A DNA stretch of 53,544 nt from ZC4RG29 sp964521255 (lineage in GTDB: Bacteria > Bacteroidota > Bacteroidia > Cytophagales > Cyclobacteriaceae). Every line of letters starts with the position of its first letter. The stretch's first letter is position 1. Below are positions 26,293-34,815 of this stretch, in pieces. A program made the translations under genes and the position numbers. Below the pieces are notes generated by a model. The model worked only from the letters and a program-made list of their open reading frames with translations, was not told the origin of the DNA and searched no databases. The DNA is taken from the NCBI GenBank assembly GCA_964521255.1, contig CAZFRM010000028.1, forward strand, positions 1-53,544, in the 5' to 3' direction.

Positions 26293-26593
26293 TGTATAAA
26301 TCTGTCATCCTTCCTGTAGCAAAACAGGATATCAAGGAAGCGGCTACCTGGTACAATGAAAGACAGCCTGGATTAGGAAAGCGGTTTACTGCTCACGTAA
26401 GGAAAACGGTTCATTACATTCGACAAAATCCTAATGCAGTTGCCTAACGATACGATAATATCAGAACGGCTTTGCTCGATACCTTTCCGTACATGATTCA
26501 TTTTTCCGTGGGATGATGAGAAAAAAAATCATCACCGTTCTTGCCGTGCTCCATACAGCCCGTGATCCAAAAATCTGGAAGGAAAGGGAATGA
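26292..26593 (+). pseudogene. Inactivated RelE/ParE toxin
   Basis: MYKSVILPVAKQDIKEAATW and QPGLGKRFTAHVRKTV are clear RelE/ParE family sequence. An in-frame TAA lies at 26445-26447. Then RYDNIRTALLDTFPYMIHF continues in the same frame, and a further frameshift near 26511-26527 (two extra bases) leads to ITVLAVLHTARDPKIW and a stop at 26593. It is therefore non-functional. Confidence 0.85.
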
Positions 26594-26605
26594 AAAAGCC
26601 AAGCG

Positions 26606-27046
26606 CTATGCCTGGCTTTCTATAAACTTTTCATCTATTATCTCATTACCATTATTGAGTAGATAAGCATCAAGGTAATTGGCCATATCCAGCAATCTTC
26701 TTAAGTGAACTTTTGTGATTGGCTTTTGAAAGGTCGTTCCTATAACTCCTAAATCAGGGTTAAAAGCAACTATCACCTCATGGTACTTTTTTTTCGCATT
26801 AAACTCAGCATAGGCCTTACACTTATTATGGCCTTTCAAAATACCTTCCCTAAAATCTAAAGGTATTTTATCGATATTTGATAAGGTCTCCTTTCCTTCA
26901 TCTGTATTTTCAAGCCAAGTATAGTAATCAGAATTCTTATCTATAAACTCTGCCCATTTTTCAGGCAGCAGTTTCTGCTTGACGTTTCCTATGTAGTCAA
27001 ATTTTTCCTTGGCGATCCAAGGGTCTTTTATCTGCCGCAATGCCAT
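26606..27046 (-). CDS. Putative immunity protein of the 225-aa toxin tip
   Basis: A 146-aa, highly charged cytoplasmic protein (MALRQIKDPWIAKEKFDYIG at the start). I do not recognise the family. It begins 2 bp after the stop of the 225-aa orphan tip, in the same direction, the usual place of a cognate immunity gene. The function is assigned from position only. Confidence 0.55.
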   Translation of the reverse strand: MALRQIKDPWIAKEKFDYIGNVKQKLLPEKWAEFIDKNSDYYTWLENTDEGKETLSNIDKIPLDFREGILKGHNKCKAYAEFNAKKKYHEVIVAFNPDLGVIGTTFQKPITKVHLRRLLDMANYLDAYLLNNGNEIIDEKFIESQA

Positions 27047-27048
27047 AG

Positions 27049-27726
27049 TTATTTAACAAAATCTTCTAACGCATTAATTTCAAACTTAATACCGGGCCTT
27101 GAAGTATTTAGTTTGTTAAGCCACTCCGTTTTTAACGCATCCGTAATATTTTCTTTCGGCATGTAGATGTGTACCTCAGCATTGTTATAAAAAATTGTCT
27201 TACCACTCCATTCAATACCATTGACTCCCTTGCCGGCCATTAAATTATCTAAATTGTTTTTAACAGGATTCGAAGTCAGCCAGGTATCGACATTTTTTGT
27301 AGTTGTAGTTTTCATTGATATGGCCCTTGATGAATAGATTTTATCTCCAGCCGTTGTAAAACCATCGTAAAAATCTATTGCTTTAAAATTGTCGGCAATA
27401 TCTGAAGTGTGCCCCCAACCTGATCCTTTGCTATAACGGTAGTGTCCGATTATATCTTCGAAAAATTTCCTTTCTACAAATACCTCAGGATAAACTGCTT
27501 TCCATGCATTGCTGATATCATCTAATTTCTGAGCAAGTGTCTTATTTACAAACGTCATCAAATCCACCCATTTCTGATAACCACCTGCATCTGCAATCTC
27601 CTTAGCGACATCGCGACCCGGAAAATCATCCATGTACTTGCGTACAAACTCTAATTCTCCGTTTGCCCCCTTCCTTATCGCATCGTCAACATTGGCATCT
27701 TTTAAGACTTTCCAACTATCCACCAA
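27049..27726 (-). CDS. Orphan toxin C-terminal module (225 aa), possible nuclease
   Basis: Begins MVDSWKVLKDAN inside the second EPELVDSWK junction, and like the other orphan it lacks signal peptide and core and has an in-frame stop just before the motif. Residues in the order Glu90 (FFEDIIG), Asp118 (KAIDFYDG) and Lys139 (AISMKTTT) would suit a restriction-endonuclease-like fold, but this is weaker than in the 253-aa tip. It shows no similarity to that tip after the motif. It is followed by a 146-aa gene, probably its immunity gene. Confidence 0.6.
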   Translation of the reverse strand: MVDSWKVLKDANVDDAIRKGANGELEFVRKYMDDFPGRDVAKEIADAGGYQKWVDLMTFVNKTLAQKLDDISNAWKAVYPEVFVERKFFEDIIGHYRYSKGSGWGHTSDIADNFKAIDFYDGFTTAGDKIYSSRAISMKTTTTKNVDTWLTSNPVKNNLDNLMAGKGVNGIEWSGKTIFYNNAEVHIYMPKENITDALKTEWLNKLNTSRPGIKFEINALEDFVK

Positions 27727-27735
27727 CTCCGGCTC
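27709..27735 (-). other. Toxin-tip junction motif EPELVDSWK (orphan 2)
   Basis: Same 27 bases as at 16911-16937, followed here by the 225-aa tip. Confidence 0.8.
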
Positions 27736-27950
27736 TTACGCCAACTTTTCAACACTTCAACGAACGTCTTTCGCGACCCTAAAATACACTTTTTTCTTTT
27801 TTCAGTTGAAGAAAAAAACTGTGTCCGACTACTGGCGGATCCTGCTACGGAGTGCCAGGCATCCATCGCGGAAAAAGGAAAATGGCCTGATCCCACTTCA
27901 TCGTTTACCAAAAACTTAATGGCCATTTTTCTTTTTACGGGATGCTGCAA

Positions 27951-28716
27951 AGCAACTGCGCTTCTTCTTCATATCACCATGCCGTTCATGCTGCCGCTAA
28001 GGAAATGCGCTCCGCCTATCTTGCTGAACCAACACCCTTTCTATCTTCATTTGGATTTTTGCTCACGGTCAAGTCATGATGAACTTTCCTACAACGCATA
28101 TAACGGTGAGTCGCACCCCGCGCGGCAGCACGGGCGTGTGGGGTTTGCAAGGGGAGCCCGTGCTGCCTAAAGGCGCGGACGAACAATAGGCATGGCCGGC
28201 CCCCTTAAAGCCCCCTTGCAAAAAAATCCGGCCGGCCAATGCCGTGCAAGCACTTTTTGTTTATGTGAGTTTTTGGCCATAGCCCCGCAGGGAAAAAAAT
28301 AAAATCAAAAACGTCCGAGCGCACAAGGCATGACAAAAGCGAAGGGCTCGAGCAAAAGCAAGTGGAAAAAATTTATGGAATGTGCGTCAGCAAAAAATGG
28401 CGGTGAGTAAAAACAAAACTCCTTTTTCTTTTCATCTGAAGTTTGTTTTTACTCACGGCCATTGCGGGTAAAATTTTTTGCACTTGCTTTTGCATGCGCG
28501 TCCGGGCTTTTGGCGTGGCTTGTGCCGAGGCCATAAACAAAAAGTGCTTGCACTCCGCTTCAACCTTTAAGCCTGAGGAACGAAGGCTGATGCACTCGTT
28601 CAGTCAGCACTCACGTTCCTTTTTTGGCGGGGGAGCGATGGCCTTGCGCGTGGTGCCCTTCGGGCTGCCAAAAAATTACTACACACTTTCAAGTCGCACG
28701 AAAAAAATAAAGGAGC
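27951..28716. other. Noncoding, palindromic region of the mobile block (copy 2)
   Basis: Second copy of the region at 17153-17918. Hairpin 1 is at 28117-28178, hairpin 2 at 28189-28243 and the 310-bp imperfect palindrome at 28244-28553. Again no convincing gene. Confidence 0.6.
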
Positions 28717-28923
28717 TTAAAGCTCCCATACTTCATTTACTTTTAGGTACTTTCCTTCAGTGGGTTTTTCAATGATGCCACACGTTAACGGATTAAACAT
28801 TTCTTCAAACAACTGTTTTGCCTTTGCTTCATCCCTTTCCGCCATGTTGATTTGAACTACCACTGGTGCTGCAAACACATTTGTTTGGAACCAATACTCG
28901 AAGATTTCTTTTTGCTGTTGCAT
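28717..28923 (-). CDS. Small acidic protein of the mobile block (68 aa, copy 2)
   Basis: Same protein as at 17919-18125; family not recognised. Confidence 0.5.
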   Translation of the reverse strand: MQQQKEIFEYWFQTNVFAAPVVVQINMAERDEAKAKQLFEEMFNPLTCGIIEKPTEGKYLKVNEVWEL

Positions 28924-28962
28924 AGTTTGTAAAAGTTTAATTATGCCGCAGCCATCAGGGAG

Positions 28963-29085
28963 CGGATTTAAAGGGGCAAGTGCCAGACTAAAAAAATACT
29001 ATCCGGTGGCTGCGGGATGGAATGTGTGAGGATGGAGATTTTTTTAGTCTGGGCGTAGCGCACACTTGACGCTTTAAATTCCGCG
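28963..29085. repeat. Long interrupted inverted repeat (copy 2)
   Basis: Arms 28963-28998 and 29039-29085. Second copy of the structure at 18165-18287. Confidence 0.7.
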
Positions 29086-29113
29086 CACCTACCTTTGTGG
29101 CAGAAGTAAGCTT

Positions 29114-29989
29114 TTACTTCAATGGATGGTGCAATGCAATTTGTTCTTTCAGGTCTTGAAGGTTCGCTTGTCTGTAACGTTCTGCGCTGCCAACCCTTCT
29201 AAAGCCCGCCAGATATTGCGCTTGTCTCAAGCCTTCTTCTTTCGTCCAGATGGCAATCCGGCTTTGTCTCAACTGACTGAGTTTGTTGATCTGTATATTC
29301 AACTTCTCTTGTGCTTGCTGCTTTACTTTTTTGGAGAGCTGCTTGAACTGCCAATGAAGTAAACTGTAATCATCAGCTTGTGGTACAAATAGTTTTTCAC
29401 TTTCTCCTTTCAGTAACGTTGATCTCACGTGAAGAATAAAGTTGTTCAGTGATAATATTTGATTGGCTCGTAACGGTATCAATCTGCTTTTCTTTTGTCT
29501 GCTTTCGCTCAGGTAGATTTGGCCTTTCTCCAGTTGAAGATGTTTAAGCTCGATTTTCATAAACTCCCGCATGTCAACAGCCTGATAAATAATTAATCCT
29601 AACATGAGCTTATCACTGTGATAATAAAATCCTTTGTCTGCTTTCGGTTCGTAAGCTTCATAGATGCTGTCCAGTTCTTCCGAAGTCAATAAATTTTGTG
29701 GCTGTGTTCTCGGTACACCTTTGATCCTGGTCGTCTGTGCAATGTTGGGCAAGCCTTTATATTGATAGTAATGACTAATGCTTTGTAATGTTCTATTGAT
29801 GTGGTGTTTGCTTTTGCCCTGGCTTTGCATGTGGCCAATAAAGTTCATCAGCTCTTTGTAAGAAGTGTCTTCTATCGTGATCTGGTTTTCTGTTAACCAG
29901 TTCAGGTAATTGTTCACCAGGTTGTTCATCCGGCTGGTATACATGCCCGGAGTAATGCCAACACTTTCCAAGTATGCTTTATAATTCAT
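29114..29989 (-). CDS. Degenerate tyrosine recombinase partner (copy 2)
   Basis: Same 291-aa protein as at 18316-19191: Arg141, Arg241 and Tyr272 kept, both catalytic His positions replaced. It overlaps the complete recombinase by 11 bp. Confidence 0.8.
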   Translation of the reverse strand: MNYKAYLESVGITPGMYTSRMNNLVNNYLNWLTENQITIEDTSYKELMNFIGHMQSQGKSKHHINRTLQSISHYYQYKGLPNIAQTTRIKGVPRTQPQNLLTSEELDSIYEAYEPKADKGFYYHSDKLMLGLIIYQAVDMREFMKIELKHLQLEKGQIYLSESRQKKSRLIPLRANQILSLNNFILHVRSTLLKGESEKLFVPQADDYSLLHWQFKQLSKKVKQQAQEKLNIQINKLSQLRQSRIAIWTKEEGLRQAQYLAGFRRVGSAERYRQANLQDLKEQIALHHPLK

Positions 29990-30875
29990 GTTGTATGTGC
30001 GTATAAACTTGTGTGGTCTCCAATGACTGATGTCCTAAGAACTGCGCTATCTTTTCCAGTGTCATCCCGTTTTGCAAAAGATGTGTGGCGATGCTGTGCC
30101 GTAACGTGTGCAAGGTGATTTGTTTGTTGATTCCCGCTTTGTCTGTCAAGCGTTGCAACCTAATGTTTAAGCTTTTTCCTTCGGTCTGTTTTCCTTTGCT
30201 GTTGATGATCACATAACTACTGCTTTGCTTTAAGAACCATTTACGCCCATGTTCTAAATATTCTTTGATGTCTTGCTTTACACCTTCGCTCATCGGCACG
30301 TGTCGCTGTCTGCTGTTCTTCCCTTTGCGCACCAAGAGTAAATTATTCTTCAAGTCAACGTCTTCTATTTGAAGCTCTAACCCTTCATTGCAGCGCAGGC
30401 CACAACCGTAATAAATTGCTAATACGGCTCTGTCCCTGTAGCCCCAGGGGCTTGCATCTGTGGCCTCATAAAGCTTTTTGATTTCTTCTTTCGTTACAAT
30501 GGTCTTGATCGTGTCCGGTGGTTCTTCGATGCTGATCTTTGCTTTGATGATCGATGGATACTCATACCGTTGTAGATATTCATCAAACAGTTTTATCCCG
30601 CTCAGGTATTGGCCGATGGTTCTTGTGCCTAAAGCTTTTTGTTCCAGGTAGGTTTTGTAGTTGTGAAGGTGTTCTGCTCTAATGTCTTCAAGGCTTGTGA
30701 TCTGGTTAGACTGCAGCCATTGTAAAAATGTTCTCGCATAACGATTCCGGCCTTTGACGCTGTGATCAGCGTAACCTAACCTGGCTATCCATTCGGTAAA
30801 GCCTTCGAGTAATTCATTGTAAAATCTGTTTTGTAAAACAGGGGTGCCTTGCGTTTTCGTGTTTGTATTAGCCAC
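29979..30875 (-). CDS. Tyrosine recombinase, complete catalytic set (copy 2)
   Basis: Same 298-aa protein as at 19181-20077 (Arg161, His256, Arg259, His282, Tyr291; GTG start). Two intact copies in one locus give a doubled dose of the enzyme, and the repeats around them are available for homologous recombination too. Confidence 0.88.
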   Translation of the reverse strand: MANTNTKTQGTPVLQNRFYNELLEGFTEWIARLGYADHSVKGRNRYARTFLQWLQSNQITSLEDIRAEHLHNYKTYLEQKALGTRTIGQYLSGIKLFDEYLQRYEYPSIIKAKISIEEPPDTIKTIVTKEEIKKLYEATDASPWGYRDRAVLAIYYGCGLRCNEGLELQIEDVDLKNNLLLVRKGKNSRQRHVPMSEGVKQDIKEYLEHGRKWFLKQSSSYVIINSKGKQTEGKSLNIRLQRLTDKAGINKQITLHTLRHSIATHLLQNGMTLEKIAQFLGHQSLETTQVYTHIQHEL

Positions 30876-30951
30876 TACCTTATTTGTTTTGGTTATCAGT
30901 TAGTTGAGTGGCTAATAAGGTCAATTAGCCACTGTTAGCCACATTAGCCAC
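30868..30951. promoter_or_regulatory. Cluster of five TTAGCCAC repeats (copy 2)
   Basis: Same arrangement as 20070-20153: four direct copies and one inverted, three of them about one helical turn apart. Confidence 0.8.
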
Positions 30952-30961
30952 CGCATCATGA

Positions 30962-33466
30962 TTATGCTGCTTTCTTCTCATTTCGGATTTGTTGTAAAGC
31001 CTGGTCTAACGCATTGGTGATGGTGCTACTCAGTGAAGTATATTCTTCGCGATTGGTAAGCTCGTATTCGTAGCCTTTGTATTTGTTGCCGTTAACGATC
31101 TTCACATAACCATACTGCAGCAATTGAAAAAGATAATACTTCAGGTTATGCGGATTAATGCGCATCCATTCACGTACTTCGTGTTTATAAAAACTTCCGC
31201 GCTTCTCTTGCTCAAGCTTCGCTTTGATGCTTTCTAAAAAGCTTCTGCAAGCATTGGTTAGCTCGTCACTCTTGGCCAGTAGAACATCTTTCAAAAGCTG
31301 GTTCGCTGCTTCAATGTCATCCAGGGTTGTCTCGATGTACTTGGCACCGTCCTGGTCGTGCTTTATTTCCCTTTGGAACTGATGGTAAAAGGTTATCGTC
31401 TCAATGAAGGCTAAATAATGCGCGTTCGTCCTGAGCGGTTTAAAGACGGTTTCCGGTATGCACAACTTTTCTGCATAAGGGTTCACAACTTTAACCGGTT
31501 GTAAAATGCTTTGAACATCCTGCAAAAGTTCTCTTGCTTCTTCCTCTTGTTGCTTATTGATCTTGCCAGCACTCAATTTTCGCTGATATTCCATAATCGC
31601 GTTCTTGTGCTCTTGCGTATTGTCCAGGTAAATCAGTAAGCTCCGGTTGGCATTGTCTTCGTAAAGCTTTTCCCGTGTGGTGGTTCCGGCCAGGCTAATC
31701 GGACCTTCTACCGTGATCGTGATCGTCTTTAAATTCCCTTTGCTGTCTTTGATCGGAACTGTTTTACTGATCCGTTTCTTGCTCATGAGTTCCCTGATCG
31801 CATACAAGATTTTATCATCCTGCGCCCCGTCCAGGTCTTCGATCAATACAAGCTTGTGCTGTAGTTCTTTCCGATCAAAGTAGTATAAGGCATTCTCTGA
31901 TAAAGTCGTGATCTCGAGTTTGTCTTCTTCCGGTATCAACTCGCTGATCTTCTCCTGTAAGTACGTCTTTCCCGTTCCACTCGCTCCAAGACTGATGATG
32001 TGCAAAGGTTGTTCTCTAAGCCTCGATGTAAACACCAGGAACATGAGTAATCGATTTACTTCTTCTCCAATTACTCCCGATTTTGCTATCAACTCATTAG
32101 TAGCTTGCAGTAAGTTGTTTGATTTCAAAAAGTTGGTGGCTTTCGTTCTCTGCTCAGGTGTAACAATCCGTTTTTCTTTTTGCTTTGGCTTCTGTTCTTC
32201 GATTCTCGTTTCCCGGTAATGTTCGAGCTCTCCAATGAGCGAAGCGATAGCCAGGTGCATTTCTTTACTGCCAACTTCAAGTCGTTCACTCGCACTGCGG
32301 ATAAACTTCTGCAACTGTTCGTCACTGTATAAATCCAGGTTGCTTTGCCGGATGCTATGCAACGGACTGTTGCTATCCTTGCGCTCGATCTTCAACGTGA
32401 TCTTTAGTTTGTCCAATGGATAAAGTGCAATACCTCCGATAACATGAAGCTGTAGACCTTCGTAAGCGTAAGTGATGTAGTCAGGATTTTTTGTATTGAG
32501 TTTTCCGGTGCTCAGCGTTGATGTGGTCGGTTCATGCTTAACTTCATTTGAAGAAAAAATTACCGTTCTGCTTTCTATCAAGTGCGTGAGGATCTCTTGC
32601 TCATGTGATTGAAGTAAGCTGTTTGGATCTTCTCCTTCCGGTGTATTTACATTGCTGATGGTGATTGCTGGTTTGATGGCCTTTAACTGCTCTGTGTATT
32701 TCTCAACCGCTTTCCTTCCTGCTTCGTCTCCATCAAAAAATAAAACCACTTCTTGTAAGTTCTTTAGCTCTCTAATGGCTTGCTCATGCTCTTCTGTAAA
32801 TCCGTTCGTGCCGTAAAGTGCCAATGACTTGAAGTTTGTATAATGATTAACCGTTAAAGTATCGATGACACTTTCGGTTAGAACCAACGTTGTTGTTTCT
32901 TGACTCGGATAACCTGGATACAAGCCTTTCCGGTCTTTGCTGTAGTAGTGTTTTGCAGTGTCGTTGTTAATGATGCTTCTTCCATAAAGGCTGCTGATAT
33001 TTCCGCTTTGATCTTTCAACGGGAACACAATGCAGTTCTTTAATGGTTTGTACTTGATCCCGTCATTGTATCCGGCTTCGATCTTCACATCGTAAAGATT
33101 TCGGCTCTCCAGGTAAGTAATTGCTTTCTTACTGTTATGTAATGATGTTTGAAGTTTGGCGAAGATGGCGTTTAGGTTTTCTTTTGCTGGAGCATTTCCT
33201 AAAAGACTTTCTGCCATTAAAATCGCTTCGTGTTTCGTGCATCCCTCTTTGTGAAGAATAAAATCTATCTGATCAATCGCTTTGCCTTTCAGCTTGCAAT
33301 TGCTCGAGAAGCAAAACACCGTGTTGGTTTCGGGATAAACCTGCATGCTCGGTGTTTTATCATCATGAAAAGGACAGCAAAGCATTTTGCTTGCGTTGGG
33401 TTTCAGTCCGTAGTGGGTGAGAACGTCCAGGATGGACAACCGCGATTTAATTTCTCTGATCTCCAT
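30962..33466 (-). CDS. Primase-helicase-like protein (copy 2)
   Basis: Same 834-aa protein as at 20164-22668: CHC2 zinc finger, Toprim, P-loop ATPase. Reading frame intact. Confidence 0.85.
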   Translation of the reverse strand: MEIREIKSRLSILDVLTHYGLKPNASKMLCCPFHDDKTPSMQVYPETNTVFCFSSNCKLKGKAIDQIDFILHKEGCTKHEAILMAESLLGNAPAKENLNAIFAKLQTSLHNSKKAITYLESRNLYDVKIEAGYNDGIKYKPLKNCIVFPLKDQSGNISSLYGRSIINNDTAKHYYSKDRKGLYPGYPSQETTTLVLTESVIDTLTVNHYTNFKSLALYGTNGFTEEHEQAIRELKNLQEVVLFFDGDEAGRKAVEKYTEQLKAIKPAITISNVNTPEGEDPNSLLQSHEQEILTHLIESRTVIFSSNEVKHEPTTSTLSTGKLNTKNPDYITYAYEGLQLHVIGGIALYPLDKLKITLKIERKDSNSPLHSIRQSNLDLYSDEQLQKFIRSASERLEVGSKEMHLAIASLIGELEHYRETRIEEQKPKQKEKRIVTPEQRTKATNFLKSNNLLQATNELIAKSGVIGEEVNRLLMFLVFTSRLREQPLHIISLGASGTGKTYLQEKISELIPEEDKLEITTLSENALYYFDRKELQHKLVLIEDLDGAQDDKILYAIRELMSKKRISKTVPIKDSKGNLKTITITVEGPISLAGTTTREKLYEDNANRSLLIYLDNTQEHKNAIMEYQRKLSAGKINKQQEEEARELLQDVQSILQPVKVVNPYAEKLCIPETVFKPLRTNAHYLAFIETITFYHQFQREIKHDQDGAKYIETTLDDIEAANQLLKDVLLAKSDELTNACRSFLESIKAKLEQEKRGSFYKHEVREWMRINPHNLKYYLFQLLQYGYVKIVNGNKYKGYEYELTNREEYTSLSSTITNALDQALQQIRNEKKAA

Positions 33467-33683
33467 CGCTGACGGTTTTTAAAGTTGCACACCAAAAAAT
33501 ATCGCGAAGCTTTCTCAGCGTGTAGTGGTGATCGCTTAATGTTCTGCCAAAATCATCTTCCTCTTTTGATAGATGCACCAGGTCGCTCATGATTTCATCT
33601 AACTGATTGCCCAACTCCTTCGGATCATATTCATGCTTCAAAAACTGATCAAGGCGGCTGTAGTCATAGTGGTAAGGAGCCAT
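33447..33683 (-). CDS. Small protein leading the mobile operon (78 aa, copy 2)
   Basis: Same as 22649-22885. The start is again chosen because the promoter box lies inside the longer GTG-started frame (33743). Confidence 0.65.
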   Translation of the reverse strand: MAPYHYDYSRLDQFLKHEYDPKELGNQLDEIMSDLVHLSKEEDDFGRTLSDHHYTLRKLRDIFWCATLKTVSDGDQRN

Positions 33684-33715
33684 TAAAAATATTTTTCGTT
33701 TGGAACTATCAGACA

Positions 33716-33745
33716 CAAAAGTAACCGATAATACCAATTTCACAA
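33716..33745 (-). promoter_or_regulatory. Promoter of the mobile operon (copy 2)
   Basis: TTG, 19 bp, TACTTTTG on the minus strand, identical to 22918-22947. Confidence 0.7.
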
Positions 33746-33830
33746 TGTCCTATCAGCTTTTTAAGTGTCTTATAATCCCTTACTTTTGAATAAATCAATG
33801 ATTTTAGGGCATTTTAAAGGCTTTTAAGCA

Positions 33831-34166
33831 ATGAATATCAGTAAAATAATGGCAGACCTACGCAAGGAAAAGGATTGGTCTCAAACAGATCTGGCAACAA
33901 ACAGCGGTGTATCACGTGAGATGATCGGCAAGTATGAGCGTGGTGATGCTGTGCCTTCTATTGAAGCTGCTAAAAAAATTGCCGATGCTTTCGGTGTATC
34001 GCTTGATTACTTAGTGGGTGAAGGTCAAAACGCCTCTTTCGATAAAGCTACCTTAAAAAGATTGCAGGATGTACAGAAGCTTTCCTCTGAAGATAAAGCG
34101 CATGTCTTTGCTCTGCTCGATGCGTTCCTGCTTAAAGTTAACATCCAGAAAAATTTAGCACGTTAG
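33831..34166 (+). CDS. XRE-family transcriptional regulator (copy 2)
   Basis: Same 111-aa regulator as at 23033-23368, preceded by the same TACTTTTG box (33781-33788) and followed after 7 bp by the immunity gene. Confidence 0.85.
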   Translation: MNISKIMADLRKEKDWSQTDLATNSGVSREMIGKYERGDAVPSIEAAKKIADAFGVSLDYLVGEGQNASFDKATLKRLQDVQKLSSEDKAHVFALLDAFLLKVNIQKNLAR

Positions 34167-34173
34167 ATTTCTC

Positions 34174-34815
34174 ATGTACTACATCCTTAAACCTGCTGTC
34201 GGCACTGAAGAAACTGGCAATGCTTATCCTGCTGTTGAAAGTTATCAAGATTATGATTTCAATGCCCCTAACTCAGTTTACAAATTAGACTCCGATAAGT
34301 TTCCGGATTTCGCTCCTGATATTAGATTTAAACTTGCCAAAGAGGCAAAGCTTTGTGATGTAATAGCACAAGGTACTATTAGCGCATGTGGCCTATTGAT
34401 TAGCGAAAAATTAAAAAGCCGGTTAGAAGCAGAGAACCTTGTTCCTCATAAATTTTTTCCTGCTACGATTGAAGTCGATAAAGACAAAGTTGAACAGTAC
34501 TACTGGTTGCATCTCGTTTGGCCTGACGGAGTAAAATATCTGGACTTCAAAAAAAGTAAATTCAAAATAAAACGCGCGAGTAAAGATTTAGGTGAAATAC
34601 AAATTGAAAATTTGAATGACTTGCATTCAAAGCAAGGAGAATTGGGTTTTATAAAAATGATTCACAACTACGAATACACATTTCTCGATCCAAATTTTGA
34701 TCTTTTTGTTCACCCATTAAACAAAACCATCTTTGTTTCAGAAAAACTTAAAACAAAGATGGCTGGTTTTACCGGTATAGAATTAACACTCGCTGAACAT
34801 CTAAAAGTGATCTAA
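34174..34815 (+). CDS. DUF1629/Imm11-like immunity protein (copy 2)
   Basis: Same 213-aa protein as at 23376-24017. Here it converges with, and overlaps by 15 bp, the full-length AHH toxin, its likely target. Convergent transcription could also produce antisense RNA over the toxin 3' end. Confidence 0.75.
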   Translation: MYYILKPAVGTEETGNAYPAVESYQDYDFNAPNSVYKLDSDKFPDFAPDIRFKLAKEAKLCDVIAQGTISACGLLISEKLKSRLEAENLVPHKFFPATIEVDKDKVEQYYWLHLVWPDGVKYLDFKKSKFKIKRASKDLGEIQIENLNDLHSKQGELGFIKMIHNYEYTFLDPNFDLFVHPLNKTIFVSEKLKTKMAGFTGIELTLAEHLKVI

